From: Physella acuta
Lineage: Eukaryota; Mollusca; Gastropoda; Physidae
NCBI RefSeq assembly: GCF_028476545.1
Contig: NW_026732990.1
Span: 1-64,000 of the forward strand
DNA length: 64,000 nt
Direction of reading: 5' to 3'
This document shows, piece by piece, positions 34,380-47,199 of the stretch. Every line of letters starts with the position of its first letter. Position 1 is the stretch's first letter. The position numbers and the translations under genes are program-made. The notes beneath the pieces were generated by a model, which did no database searches, was not told the origin of the DNA, and was given only the letters and a program-made list of their open reading frames with translations.

Positions 34380-37310
34380 CCTCCCCCCCCCCCCCCCCAC
34401 AATAAATGTACAGCTATTTTTCTCTCGGTTAAAAAAATGCACGTTTCGTAATTCGAACTGATTTTTAATCCATTTTACTCCTCGCTCGGATATCGGGTTA
34501 TACGCCAAATTTCCTAATGTATTCCTAGTTTTTATTCAATTCGAATAACATACGATTTAAAAAAAAAGGTGTTTTGATAATTTCAACTCTATCGAGTTAT
34601 ACGCCAAACTTGCTAATGTGTTCCTAGTTTCCATTCGATTCCAATAACAGCTAGGGTTCAAAAAGACATGTGGATAATTTCGACTCTATATAGACATGTA
34701 GGAACGTAGCGTCAAGTAGGACCTCTTCACATCAAAGCAGAATTGCAAGGAGTTAATAAAACGGCGGAGTTCCCCAACAAGGAAGAAAGAGAAAGGGAGC
34801 ACTCCCCAGGACCACCCAGCCCCATTTTCTAGGGCCCCCACTTGTGGCCCCTCTGTGCTGAGATGCTGTGAGACCAGGGGTGGGGTGGGGGCCCCTTTAT
34901 GAACCCCCCCCCCCCACCCCTTCAATCACACGTGCCCATTAGTGAGTGCTCCTCACGCAGGGGATTGACCGAGAAGAAAAGGGAAGATAACTTGAAATTT
35001 CTTGAACAACTCCACAACAAAATGCGCTGGGTTTGAACTCCGCTCTAATTAGTTCTAGAAGAATCAGTTCCGGGTACACACGTGACAGGCGCTTGATTGG
35101 TGTAGATAAATTGTTTTAATTAAAGAGGGAAATTGCTGGCTATCGAGGGTTTACAAACTTCTGTTAAAATGTGGTAAGTCTTTGTTTTTAGCTTTAAAAG
35201 TCGACCATATAGACATTAAATAATGTCTAAAAATTGGTGTACGAGCAAGAGCCATTCATTTTATTTTTACGCCTGGTACCTATGTGTTATACTAATTTTT
35301 TTTTTAAATTAGTGTATTCTGGCGGCCGATAGGGTAGATGAAGGAGAGTGTGTGTTTTATGTTTTACGAACAAAAAAAATTTGCTTGAACAAAAATGACG
35401 TCATGATTGTTCAAGTTTGTGGCTGATCTATAGAATTCTTAGCATTGTTTACAAGCGGGATTTGAACCCATTGCGATACGATTAGCGATCTCTAGCCATA
35501 CCGCCTTGTTAAGATAGAAAAAAAGGTGTTTATTATAGAAATCTTTCCGTATATTTTTTCGGGCAATTTTTGAATTTCTTCCTGTGGATTGTTTTATTTT
35601 CTTTTTTAATTTTTTGCGGCAATTTTTTACGTCTATCCCGAAAATCCAAACAACAAATTTTGTTTGTTTTCCTGTTTGTCTATTCTATCCGCTTTGTATT
35701 TTTAGTCTATTTGTCTTATCATCGCGTGTGTTTGTCTGCCTCTCCCCCACAAGGCAGACAATACACTAGACATGACTCCAGACTTAGGAGACCGGCCCAG
35801 ACAAAACGCATTCATACAAGACTCCACTTCCGGTGTTGGAACGGTGCTTTGTCAAACTACTGCCAGACTATATTTTTTTGGATCTAGGACAATAACAATA
35901 ACAAGAGGGGAGGGGGGTATAGGGGTGGGGCGGACGGTTGGAGGAACAACAACACTGGAAGGGAAGTAATTCATAAACAAAAGGGAGAGAACTGTCGTCA
36001 TAAAATCAGGCATAACTCTATTTCGTTTAAGGGTCAAGGTTAACTTGTGACGGGTGATAGGAAATAAGAAGATTGGTTCCGTTTTTACAGAAAGATTCCC
36101 TTTAAGATAGCGCTAAGATGTGTTTTTTTTTGCTTCAATAAATGGTGTTGTTTTTTAGGGGAAAAATTGAATACACATTTCAAGATAGAATATATATGTA
36201 CTTATAAAATATTGTATACAGTATGCTCTCGGGGTTATTTTTGTTGTTGTTAATGTGAGTACTGTTAACCTAGCCCTAAATATAGATTTAAACTTGGTCC
36301 ATGCACTAAGCTTAGTCATAATCCTTACTCTATACCAAATCCTAGCACTTAGCATAATCCTGATCCCAACACCAATACACCCTTACAATGAAAAAGATCT
36401 AGCCTAGACTTAGCTTTTTCTAGCCTGCATTTTATTAGGACCACTTAGAATACAGTTAGCTAAATCTATTTAAGGGACGGTGTGGGTTAGCGGTTGAGCG
36501 ATAGACTGCAAACCCGAATGTCCGAGGTCACAGAAACAGGTGAACTCTACTTCACTTCCACCGTAGACCGTCAGGTTTGAAAGGGAATTTTACAAACATT
36601 TATCAAGGGTATTTTTTATTTGTATCACTACCCTACTAGACAAGACATTAAACGCAGCCCAGTCAACACTATCCTGATCCTTTACCTAACCCAAACCTAA
36701 TTTTATAATGTAAACCTTTGTGTGTGATCAAAACCCTGACCCTAACTACTTAAATGCTTCTGTATTGTTTAAAAGAGTTGTTAAACAACTTTTTCAACAC
36801 ATAGGCATAATGTACGACATTCTAATTGTTTTGTAACTATGATACTATCCGTGCCCCTAGCTTAAACTTGACTCATACATTGACCCCTGACCTTCGCCCT
36901 AAAGATGGCAGCATCGAGAAATGACTGCCAGTGTATAGCGAATGACGGACTGTTAACCAATGGCTTTCCACTCGCACAACGGAAGTGGAACTTTGAAGGA
37001 TAATCTGTAAAACGCGGGGCTGAGATGTATAGCTTGCAGCCATCGCCGGAAGTAGAACGTCGTCACTAGTACTGATCACGTGACTGGGGGGGGGGGGGGT
37101 GTCCTACGTGACGAGGTTTATTTTTGTCTCTTTGATTTCTACTCAACTTTAAATCAGATGTGTTTATCTTCTGCGATGTTTTAAAAAACATTATATTTAG
37201 CATTTTTACGAAGAAACAACGACAATGTAACTACCTTTAAAACCCGTAATTCAATCACATTTTAAGAAATTAAAAATTTAATTGTCTATTTAATAAATTA
37301 CTGAGTCTAA
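34380..37310. other. Unique DNA with C-runs, no gene seen
   Basis: Poly-C at 34384 and 34907; a loose duplication (TCGAGTTATACGCCAAA with AATGT) at 34495-34690. Frames near 35.6-36 kb (up to 105 codons) are rich in F/L and overlap on both strands with no motif. Confidence 0.45.
36478..36570 (+). mobile_element. SINE1 remnant
   Basis: Head GGTGTGGGTTAGCGGTTGAG fused to the GGTGAACTCTACTTCACTT part of the body; the B box is degraded and the tail is lost. Confidence 0.55.
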
Positions 37311-37313
37311 AAA

Positions 37314-37316
<3 letters not shown>

Positions 37317-37402
<86 letters not shown>
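37317..37402. repeat. (TA)n microsatellite
   Basis: About 43 TA copies, just left of repeat G2. Confidence 0.97.
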
Positions 37403-37406
<4 letters not shown>

Positions 37407-37434
37407 CTATCTTGTATAAACTCTGTAGGCCTAT

Positions 37435-37776
37435 ATGCCTCTGTGTGTGTTAACACAAAAATTATTGAGCTCTAATAGTAAGGTGGACGAAATTTTATAT
37501 ACAAATATCATATATGTCGGTTTCTTTCAAATTCGAGGGATTTTCGGTAACCGGAAGTGGTGGTACCTTACTTAAAACAAATTCTTAATTTGATAACATA
37601 TTCTCATAAAGCAGCCTATTAGAAGAGCTACGCCTCTTTTTTTTTTTCCTTTATCGAAAAACGAACGCCAAAAGTCCCTTCACCATTTCAATAGCCTCAG
37701 TTCACCTAAAGTGCCGCCCCAACGCTTACTGTTAAAGTAGAAAACATGAGAAAGTGTAAGGGAGCTCACTCCCGTT
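37435..37776 (+). repeat. Family G copy G2 (left end missing)
   Basis: Matches G1 from the CTCTGTGTGTG segment through CGGTAACCGGAAGTGG to the right end GAGAAAGTGTAAGGGAGCTCACTCCC. The left hairpin is absent, replaced by (TA)n. Confidence 0.6.
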
Positions 37777-39052
37777 TTATTGACAGTACTTTACAAAAAG
37801 TCATAGACATAAATATGAAGGGAAAAAAAACCTTTCATTTTCGGCTAAACACACTGTACTTTACAAAAAAAATCCTAGACATAAATATAAAGAAAGAAAA
37901 AACTTTTTTATTTTCAGCTAAATACAATCCGAATTCATAGATATCTGTAAAAAAAAACTGCACCCTTAACAACCCTTTCATAACAACATTAGCCAGGCAC
38001 AATTCGGGCTAGAGCACGATACGGCCCATTGAGGAGCTGTCGTTCATCATTTACCAGCCGGTCTGTTCCCCCTCTTTTGCCGCCAGCTTTTAGACATCCT
38101 AATGGCTTGCAGGCAGCGAAGACGTTCATTTTTCAATCGCGTTTTCTCGGCTTGTTCTCGCGAGATTGTGTTGAAATTGTGATGAGTTTCGAGACTAACT
38201 GCGCCCTTGGGTGTTGATGCGTCTGTTATGTAAAAAATTGATTATGAATATCGTGTTATCGTGTTTTTGAGTTTTGTTCTTTATGGTTTTTTTTTTTTTC
38301 ATCACATGTGTATTCATTCTGTTCGGCAGTATAAAACGCAATTTGCCTTCTTGATCCAAGTTTTACAACTTCAGGCTGTATCGATATTCTATGTTCTACT
38401 ACGCAAGTTAGAACTACCAAGTCGGAAATGCAATTGAGTGGTTGGATTGCTTCGTGTGTAGTTTACTTCTCACTGTGACGTCACATTATACTTTTTCTTG
38501 ATCGTTTACAAATTTTAAACTAGGACGAAGTTTCAAAGCTGTAATCAGTCGCTCTACTTAACATCTCAGTTGAATGGGGGAGGGGGGGAGATTGGTTGTA
38601 AAAATGAGATTTTTTTATTCCTTCTCTTTTTTTTGTCTTGTTTTCAAGGCGAAACAATTCTTTCCCTTAAAGTTTTAGGAATTTTTCCTTTTTTATTTGT
38701 TTCGTTTTGAAGGCGAAGCAAGTCTTTCTCCATGTTTTTTTATTCTTTTCCCCTTTAGTTTTAAGACTGAAACAAGTCTTTTTCCTTGAAGTGTAGTTAT
38801 GGGGGAAGAGACGAGTGTTCTCCACAGAGAGAAATTCTCGGAATTGTTTTTTATACCAGCCTCGACACTCCATCATTCTCTTCATTCGGGTTTCTGGTTT
38901 TATTATTTGGTTTTGCTTTTTAGTTAGTTGTTTCTTCCAGTCCTCTGTTCTATATTTTTTTTTCAGTGATTGGTTGGACATGTGTTCTGTCCATAGCACG
39001 TTCCTTTACATTTTATCCTTGTGTAGATATAAAAACACACAATAACACACAC

Positions 39053-39055
<3 letters not shown>

Positions 39056-39146
<91 letters not shown>
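39056..39146. repeat. (TA)n then (TG)n
   Basis: About 41 TA copies followed by four TG copies. Confidence 0.97.
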
Positions 39147-39359
39147 AGGATCAATTTCTACATTTGTGTTTGGCGTGCTTTAAGCAAGTTGGTTTTGTTT
39201 TGGAGTTAAAATTTCGATGCTGAATGAATACTCGCTAAACCTCCCACACAAAACTAAAAAAATGTACGCATTGGCAGAAATGGATTAACCCCTATCACTA
39301 GTTAATTTAGTTCAATCTTGTGGATTAGAACACATTCATGTGGTATGCTATTTTAGATG

Positions 39360-39740
39360 TAGGGAAGTGACGGTGAAGATAGGGTTGATGCAGTGATCAT
39401 TTGATGCTATGGTTGATGATATAGTTATGATACGTTGACAGTTTTGATGATGTGGTGATGTGGATAAGTTGTTGCTGTTCAAGTAGTGATCATTTGGTGC
39501 TATGTTTTGTTGATGTAGTTACGATACGTTGACAGTTTTGATGGTGTGGTGATGTGAAGAAATTGTTGAGGTTGATGTAGTGACGTTTCGAAGTTTTTGA
39601 CGTGGTGTTGATTGAATAGCAGGGCTGCTGAGAGGATGTCATGGTTGATGATGTGGAAAGAATTTGGTGATGATGTGGCGATAATTGAACCGCAAGGTTA
39701 CCTGTATCGTGATGAGGCAGCTATGACAGAATAATGCATT
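39360..39740 (+). repeat. GATG-rich degenerate stretch
   Basis: A ~110-bp block (GATCATTTGGTGCTATG, TACGTTGACAGTTTTGATG) is present twice (39395-39470, 39485-39560), then fades into TGATG words. Confidence 0.7.
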
Positions 39741-40035
39741 TGAACGGCGCGGTGCTACTTTTTTAAAGTCTTGGAACTGTTCCAGATAGATTGTCTAACT
39801 CGCAATGCCAGTTCCCACAAATGATAAGCATCTTCATGTGCTAGCATTTCGTGTCAGGACCCAGATCAAGACATTATACGTAAACTAAGATGTTGACTAA
39901 CGCAAAGACTGAAAACGATGCTGTTGTATTTAATTGACTTGTGATTGAAGATTAGTAAATAAGCCTGTACCTTTTTGAGTGTTTCGATTGTCAAACAGCC
40001 ATCGCTATTTAATCAAGCAGATTAATTACCATTTT

Positions 40036-40350
40036 TACTTTCTCCTATACAGAGTATAGAGAAAGAATTGTAATCGTGAGAAAAAAATTGTGATTTTTGC
40101 AAATCTCGACGTTTTACACCTCCATGAGTGTGAAAAAACATAATTTTTGCAATCTTGTCTGTATGTCTGTGTGTGTATGTATGTATATGTGTGTGTGTAT
40201 GTGTGTCTGAAAGCACGATAACTTAAGTACCCTTACAACTAGCTTGATGAAATTTCATATATAAGTATTATATGAAATCTGTAGTTCTGTATCAACTTTT
40301 CAGCGATTTCCGATAACCGGAAGCGGAACTTTTTCTACTTTCAATTTTTC
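40036..40350 (+). repeat. Family G copy G3 (right end missing)
   Basis: Shares the left hairpin TACTTTCTCCTATAC...GTATAGAGAAAG, the GTTTTACACCTCC segment and GATTTCCGATAACCGGAAG with G1. It fades after about 40350 and lacks the right palindrome. Confidence 0.65.
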
Positions 40351-40599
40351 AAAAGCATATAACTTTTTTGAAAAAAAATCTCTAACCGAAATGGATTGTG
40401 TGTTTACTGCTGAGTACTCATTTAAAGCTGACTACACTTATCGTTTACACTTTTTACACTTATCGCTTAGTCTAACCGCAACTGTTACTCTGAAACCTGC
40501 ACTATATCATGCCGGTTTTGTTGGTTCTGGTTCGTTTAAACATTTGAAAGTCTCCCTTAATTGGTATGACGTAGGCTGGGTAATAGGAGCAGAGTTTTA

Positions 40600-41247
40600 A
40601 GGGCGCTAATTTAAATTCAGGATGGCTTACACGTGAAAGACGTGGGTTCGCGACCCAATTAGATCAGCCTGGGGTTCCCCCGGTACTGGGCCGGGGAATG
40701 TTCCAGATTTATTGGATTCAAATTAGTTTACCTTGTACTTACGTCCAGCGGAGAGCGTTCGCACATTGGAAGACGGTGGAAACAAGGGCGGTAACTGTCA
40801 GGTACAATCGCGGAGTTAACGCGCTTTGCTGGGCCGGCCGGCTAGCATAAACCAGGCCGGAACTAATGTGGGCGCCATGTTGGAACCGGAACCCGAGAAA
40901 TTAACGGGGTAATGGGGGCAAGCGGTGGACCACGTGTCTAACGGTGGCGGATAGTGGTTTGTTCTCAGACGGATTAATTGTTCTCAAGACGGTTTTAGGG
41001 GGTCGGCCTGTTGGTGACGTCACGGGGCCAATAGCGATCCAGATTGTTCTGTGTGTCTCCGTCCTTAGTGACTAAGGACTGGCTTGTTGTTAAAGCAGGT
41101 ATAGTAGATTGTCTATTGCGTTAATCTCTTCCACACAACGTATTTGATTTTTGGTTGGAATAAAGTCCCAGGGGTCGCAGTCAGAAGAGCACCCGGTTAG
41201 GACCGGTTAGGGTCGGTTAGGGCCCGTTAGGACAAACAAGTGCTTAA
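40600..41247. other. GC-rich block with tRNA-like box and AATAAA
   Basis: A B-box-like GGGTTCGCGACCC stands at about 40646. GC-rich unique sequence follows, with an AATAAA at about 41159 and four GGTTAGG-type words (41192-41230). It may be a larger SINE or other retroposon, but I found no duplication at the edges and cannot assign a family. Confidence 0.3.
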
Positions 41248-41274
41248 CTCTCTCTCTCTCTCTCTCTCTCTCTC
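41248..41274. repeat. (CT)n microsatellite
   Basis: About 13 CT copies directly after the GC-rich block at 40.6-41.2 kb. Confidence 0.95.
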
Positions 41275-41279
41275 GCTTT

Positions 41280-43360
41280 CTATAAAGATACATATATTCT
41301 AGAGTATGTTCCGCTGAAGATTTCTAAAATTGTGTTAAGTCATGTTACTATAAAAAACTAAAAAATTGTGATTTTTTTTTTAAAGATTTGAAGTATCTAC
41401 ACTTGGCAAATAATTAGCATAAAGTATATCCTGACTACTAATTTAGTACTATTTTTATACAGATGATTATATCATAACAACTCTAAAGGGTTTATAAGAG
41501 TCTGGTTGTTTAAAAGGGTTGTTCCGATGTCAGGTTGGTCTCTAAACACGTCACGACACCCCATAGTCCCAGGTTCAAATATCTATCACACCACAGCCCA
41601 CTTCGTTCTGTTAATGTTAATAACTTGACATCAACATTTTAGCCCTTGAATATCATGACGTTTCATTTATTTTCTAGAGTTAGCCCTAAATATTGTCATT
41701 GTAAGCGAACTTATGATAATAAAAACCATGTTCATTTAGGTAATAAAATCTATTTTTAAATATCTTCTCCCCCCCCCCCTTTTGTTTTCTGTTGGTCATC
41801 TTGAAAAATTCATCTGATGAGCATGGTCTGAATGTTCATTAACAGCTAGCCGTATGGCACCAGGAACCACAATACGGAACAACTGTTCTATTTTTAGCCG
41901 TGATGTATGCCGAGTCGCTCGCGTCTACGCTGTAATTAATTAATTAGCTAATTAGAGCGTCTAGGAAACACGTCTTTCCTTTGTTGTGTGTTGTGGAGCT
42001 GGGTGGGAGGGGGGGGCGGGGTGTTAGCCGTGTCTTGGCTGACAGTTACGATACTGGAACACAATGTCGTCATTCAGCCACAATATGGCACTATCCCGTG
42101 TGTGTGTGGGGGGGGGGGATGTAGAGAATCGACCAGCACAGAAACCCATTTTAAATTTTACAACACCTACCTCTACATGGACAGTTTAAAACTGGTTTTT
42201 TATAATGCTCTGACACCAGGTAGTGTTTCGTTCCTTGCTTGTTAATAAAACAAAACATCTATTGTACTGTAGTGGCGTACTGTTAATAGTGTAGTGCGTA
42301 CAATTACTGATAGTACATATTGATACTACTTAGAGTCGTAAACATATAGACAAAAACAGAAACATTCCATGACTAATAATTCACTGTCATCGAGCATTTT
42401 ACATGTCTTATAAGGTCTCTCTAATTTAAAGATTGGTTTTGCAATCAAACGACTTAATTCAACATTCGACGCTAGATACATATACCATTAGCATCTATCT
42501 TCTATATATATATATATATATAATTCTCTTCTTGGAGACCATAGAAAACACCAAGCTGTAAGCGCGCTCCCTACTACCCCCACACCCTACATGGTCTGGT
42601 GAACTGTAGTTCACGCTAAATGTTTACACTCGTAGAGCCGGGTTTAGTGACGGCTATTAGAGGCAGATAATGTAGTTTGAAAAGATTTTAAACTTGGGAG
42701 AGGTAACTAAGAGGAGTTTGCTTTCAAGGGGGGGGGGAGTTGGGGAAAGGAGGGGGTTTATAGTCCTTAACGACCTACTGATAGTGTTTTAAAGCAAATA
42801 TTTTCAGTGGCAGCATTGGTACTGTCGAATTCACAAATTATAAATTACTGAAAAGTAGAAAATAAAACAACTATACGCCGCGGGTCGGCTCGTTTAATAT
42901 ACTTTAATAATTTACATTTTTAAAATTATAAAAGCTGCCTTGCGAATCAGTAGTTGAAACAATAAAAATTATCAGTGGGATCTGGAATGCAGTTATTTCT
43001 TTTTAAAATTTCTAACAATTAGGTAGTCTTGTCAAACATCAAACCTTAAGACAATATTTCAAGGATGAATGAAATGATTGCACAAGAATAAATGAAATTA
43101 GGGAATATTTTGTTTGAGATTTTAATAATTGGCTGGGGGAGGGGGGAGTGACAAGAGAATTACTACATACATATAGGGACAACATTTGGACATGAGGTCA
43201 ATTTAAAAAACCACGTGATTATTTGCGCTCTTTGATAGGATTCGCTTGACGCTCACGTGACGATTAGTTTTAATGTCGGCTGTCGAGGACAACAACAGCC
43301 CCGTTTTATTGTTTGTAAACAAAAGGACAGTACCATGCTGTGCCGGTCGATCCATAATCA
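41280..43360. other. Unique AT-rich DNA, no gene seen
   Basis: G-runs near 42009, 42109 and 42729; no protein motif in any frame. Confidence 0.45.
42502..42522. repeat. (TA)n microsatellite, short
   Basis: About ten TA copies. Confidence 0.95.
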
Positions 43361-43365
43361 ACATT

Positions 43366-43610
43366 CCTCTTTAGACCTAGCGATCCATTGGGCAGGTGAA
43401 GTAGATTAATATGTTTCTTGATCTCGGCATATCAAGGAATATTGTCGTCAGCACTATTCCCAGCAGCCTTTACTTTCCTTAACGTGAGTTAGGTCATCAT
43501 CAAAACTGCGTGGACACAGTGACGTTCTACTGGCTTGAACTCGGATTCGAACTCGAGACTATTGGGTTAGTCGTCTAGCGCTCTACCTCTAGGCCACGGT
43601 CTACCATACA
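43366..43610 (-). mobile_element. SINE1 copy, near full length
   Basis: Runs from the tail complement TTTAGACCTAGCGATCC through the body to CTCTACCTCTAGGCCACG. The B box complement GGATTCGAACTCG is intact. A second short body piece (GACGAAGTAGAGTTGATCTG) lies at 43778-43806. Confidence 0.8.
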
Positions 43611-44376
43611 GCAGACAAAGTACCGACAGAATAAAGTGACCGCTACATGGGGAACAGGGCGAAATCTTCAGTCAGGGAGTAAAATAGTTGGCCAGTTAGT
43701 CGGTGTTTGCCGTCTGGAGGCCTATCTGGCTAATGGGGGGGGGGGGGGTTATCAACTAGAAACGTATTTGTCTTCTAAGCAGACGAAGTAGAGTTGATCT
43801 GTTTCTCTTACTTTGGAAAGAACGTATGAAAATGTGTTGCCAACACTACCCAATCAGGTCCCATTATAACTGCGTAAGCTTTATAAGTCAGCGCTACAAA
43901 TCGTGCTTCAGTTTCAAACTTGAGAATGACTGTAATTTACCTCTCTTAATATACACATACAGACACAATTACACGCACACGTACACAAAAATCGGCACAT
44001 ACATACATAAATACATACATAACATACATAACATACAAACATAGACATACTAATACATACATATGTATGTCCTAATAAAGTCGCAAAAAAATGCTTACCT
44101 CAAAAACCCTGGTCTAACAGTTTTCGACAATCCCATACATACGCTACTACACAAAGACATATACATGTATACGCATACAAAATCATGCATTTCGCTATGC
44201 ACTTATATCAACGCAGATAGTGCAATTCTCAACAACTCTAATCCAACACAACCTATTGTAGCTGTACAACTCTCACAGCACATATCGAATCAGGTTATGT
44301 AGATTTAAAATCGCTTCAATTATCTTTGTACTAGTAATGTCCCATCGAGACTCTATGGACATGTAGAGCGTGCACC

Positions 44377-45200
44377 AGCATAAACGTGGGGCTGTAGAAG
44401 TGTTCATAGCAAGGTTTGAGCATTTCTGCTTCCCATACGGCCTTTTGTGATAACTAGTTGAGGACATACAGCATACTCGTGGGTCTGTAGAAGTGTTCAT
44501 ATCAAGGTAGGAGTATTTCAGCCTTCGGTAGTCTGGTCTCTTGCGATAACTAGATGAGAACCCACAGCATAAACTTGGGGGTCTAGCTTTGTTCATATTG
44601 AGAGTTTCAGCATTTCTGCTTCCAATACGGTCTTTTGTAATACCTAGTTAAGGAGACAAGTGCATAAACGTTTTGGTGTAGAAGTGTTCATATCAATGTT
44701 TGAGCATTTCTGCCTGATCGCTTCTGATAACTAGTTGAGGACCCACAGCATTAACTTGTGGCTGTAGCTTCGTTCATATCGAGAGTTTCAGTATTTCTGT
44801 TTCCAATACGGTCTTTTGTAATAACTAGTTAAAGGCATACAGCATGAATGTGAGGCTGTTGTAGCGTTCTCATCGAGAGTTGAGGATTTCAGCCTTCAAT
44901 CTGGTCTTGTTATAACTAGAGGAGGAGATAACAGCACACACTTGTGGTTGTAGAAGTGTTCATAAAATGAGTTTAGGATTTCAGCCTCCAATTTGGCCTT
45001 TTGTGCTAACTACTCGTGCACTCACAAGCATAAGCTAGTGCATCTAGTTTCTCTTAGACATTTCTGCGTCTAATTTTAATCCAGCTTTTTTTTTTATCAT
45101 ATTCTAGTAGATCATCTGTTAGCATAAGCTGATGACTGCAGTTTATCGTTTACCGTACAATTTGCACATCCCTACATGCAGTCTGGCCTATTGTGATAAC
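44377..45200 (+). repeat. Decayed ~93-bp tandem satellite, 8-9 units
   Basis: Units start AGCATAAAC or similar at about 44377, 44470, 44565, 44661, 44747, 44840, 44933, 45018 and 45122. Each has GCTGTAGAAGTGTTCAT, GAG[CT]ATTTCTGC, CCTTTTGTGATAACTAGTTG in that order. Copies differ by roughly a quarter of their bases, so it is much older than the other arrays here. Confidence 0.82.
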
Positions 45201-45671
45201 CAGTTATTAAATCACTCATCGAACTAAAGCTGATCAATACAATCTCTCTCATACCAATACTTCAACATTTCTGCTTCTAATCTGAACCATTTGTGCTTTC
45301 AATCTGGCCGATCATGTATTAGCATCATCTCATGACTGCAGTCATCTCTCAAACCAAGTCTTACGTGTATTATTCCAGTCTTGACTTAAGCAATGGAAGA
45401 TAAGTAATCCTCTGGTGTTTTCAGCAAGTTATGCTGCATGTAATGAGGTGCTAAATAAAAACGATTTTACTAGGTCGCTAGCATGTACTCGTGCTTGAGA
45501 TCCTCTATAACGATTACAGTTCTTAGAATACCTTAGTTAAACATTTAGTGGAGCGTGTTTGCCATACTTGAAAATACTTTCTAAAAAGCTCATCCAGTCA
45601 TCTCGTTATCTCATTATTTTAAGTTAATTATGTGAAATAATCTTTCCTTAATTTAAAAAAAATCGTTTCAT

Positions 45672-45905
45672 CTTTAGAACTAGCTATCCTTTGGGCAGAT
45701 GAAGTAGAATTCATGTTTATCTTGAACTCGGCATATGAAGAGATAGTTTGGTCAGCACTTTGCCCAGCCGCCTTTACTTTTCCTATCGTGAATTAACGAC
45801 CCATCAGAGCTGGGTGGTTTCAGGGACGTTCTACTGACAAACCCGGATTCGAACTAGAGACTTTCGGGTTTCCAGTATTGCGCTCTACTGCTAGGCCAGG
45901 CCGCC
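45672..45905 (-). mobile_element. SINE1 copy, near full length
   Basis: Tail complement TTTAGAACTAGCTATCC to head complement GCTCTACTGCTAGGCCAGG; all body landmarks are present. Confidence 0.8.
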
Positions 45906-46368
45906 TACTTCCTTCTACTTACCATTCTTAAAACTTGTAAAATCAAACAGAGCTTCGAATTTTACTACATAAAGCTTAAATCTGCATGAATCAATAAAAA
46001 TGTTTGGTCGATTCAATGTTGATATATTTACATGTAAACACACAATTTTAAATAGATACCACAAAAAAGTGATAACCAATATCACATTTTATCTACCAAT
46101 TTAATAAATAATCACAAACAACCAACATAATTACTTAAAAATAATAAAAAATAAAGGCTAATTAGAATTTTTTTTTGCGGAAATAAATTGAAGAGAAGTG
46201 CTGCTAGGTCACTTGCGAGCCAAATAATTGCCCGAATTTTCTAGCTTGACACTGGTCAAGCATGCGTCTGTTGTTTTTTTCTTGGCGATGTTCCCTGTCA
46301 TAGCGAGCAGTTCTAAAAATAAATCTAGGGGAAGTTAAAAAAATAGACAGGGAATGGACATTTGAGGG

Positions 46369-46578
46369 CTAAACAATGTCCATTTGGATAATTGGATTTA
46401 TTTTTTCTGTGTGCTGGAGTCCGCCAATGATCAGTCGGTTCCCTGATGGGCTGATAAAGATGGCGCTGGTTCCCCGGTGTTCCTCTGTGTGCCTGACCCA
46501 CGGGCTTGTGGCTGTAGTTCCAGTTACGTGCGGGGGTCGTGGCCGTGTGTATAGCCCACGGGGTAGGGCTCTGGCCAT
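46369..46578 (-). CDS. Possible host exon, unknown product
   Basis: A GC-rich island stands out in AT-rich surroundings, with a 69-codon open frame on the - strand. Residues about 34-54 read R-G-T-S-A-I-F-I-S-P-S-G-N-R-L-I-I-G-G, which looks like one blade strand of a beta-propeller or a similar beta-rich repeat. The opposite strand is also open for about 73 codons, which weakens the case. I see no convincing acceptor or donor and recognise no family. It could be a lone exon, a decayed gene piece or chance. Confidence 0.2.
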   Translation of the reverse strand: MARALPRGLYTRPRPPHVTGTTATSPWVRHTEEHRGTSAIFISPSGNRLIIGGLQHTEKINPIIQMDIV

Positions 46579-46986
46579 CGTTAGTTTCGTGGAGTGATCA
46601 AGTGTACTGGATGTAGGACGCTGTCTATCATTACACTAGTTAAGTAATGTGGAGAGGTCACTTTCTGACCAACAGAAGAACATAAACAGTTCGTTCTATT
46701 GTGTGTATCTTTTGTCCATCATTACATGTTGTAGGTATAACCCCACTCTCTGACTAGCATTACATCTATAAGGAGAAGTAACGGTTGAAGAGTATGACCC
46801 ATTCTCTCCTAGCGTTTTGTCAACTAGTCATTCTGATAGTATTACACACCGTTAGTTCAGTTCTTTATTACAATCACATGCACTGATAAAAGAATAGATA
46901 TGTGACAACAAACACTATCGAAATAGATGGGCATGAAATAGAAATGTCTTTTATTCTTAAACTACACTATTATTCTACTTCTTAAT

Positions 46987-47198
46987 CACTAGACACACGG
47001 GGCAGATGAAGTAGAGTTGATCTGATTCATTGACCTCGGCATATGAAGGGATAGCGTGGTCAGCACGTTACCCAGCCGCCTTTGTTTCCTTAACGTAAGT
47101 TAGGTACACATTAGAGCTGGGTGGACTCCACTGATTTGAATCAGGATTCGAGCTCGAATTAGGAGTCTAGCTCTCTACCGCTAGGCCACGCCATCCCA
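46987..47198 (-). mobile_element. SINE1 copy
   Basis: GGGCAGATGAAGTAGAG to CTCTACCGCTAGGCCACGCC with the body in order; a short deletion removes the GACGTCCTAC word. Confidence 0.8.
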
Positions 47199-47199
47199 C

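Noticed and set aside
35570-35887. 105-codon + frame rich in F, L and V as a membrane protein
   Set aside because: The hydrophobic run comes from a T-rich stretch; overlapping frames on both strands, no family match, no splice or promoter support.
40600-41247. A solo long terminal repeat
   Set aside because: The AATAAA and GC-rich body are suggestive, but no TG...CA borders with a short duplication were found, so no such call is made.
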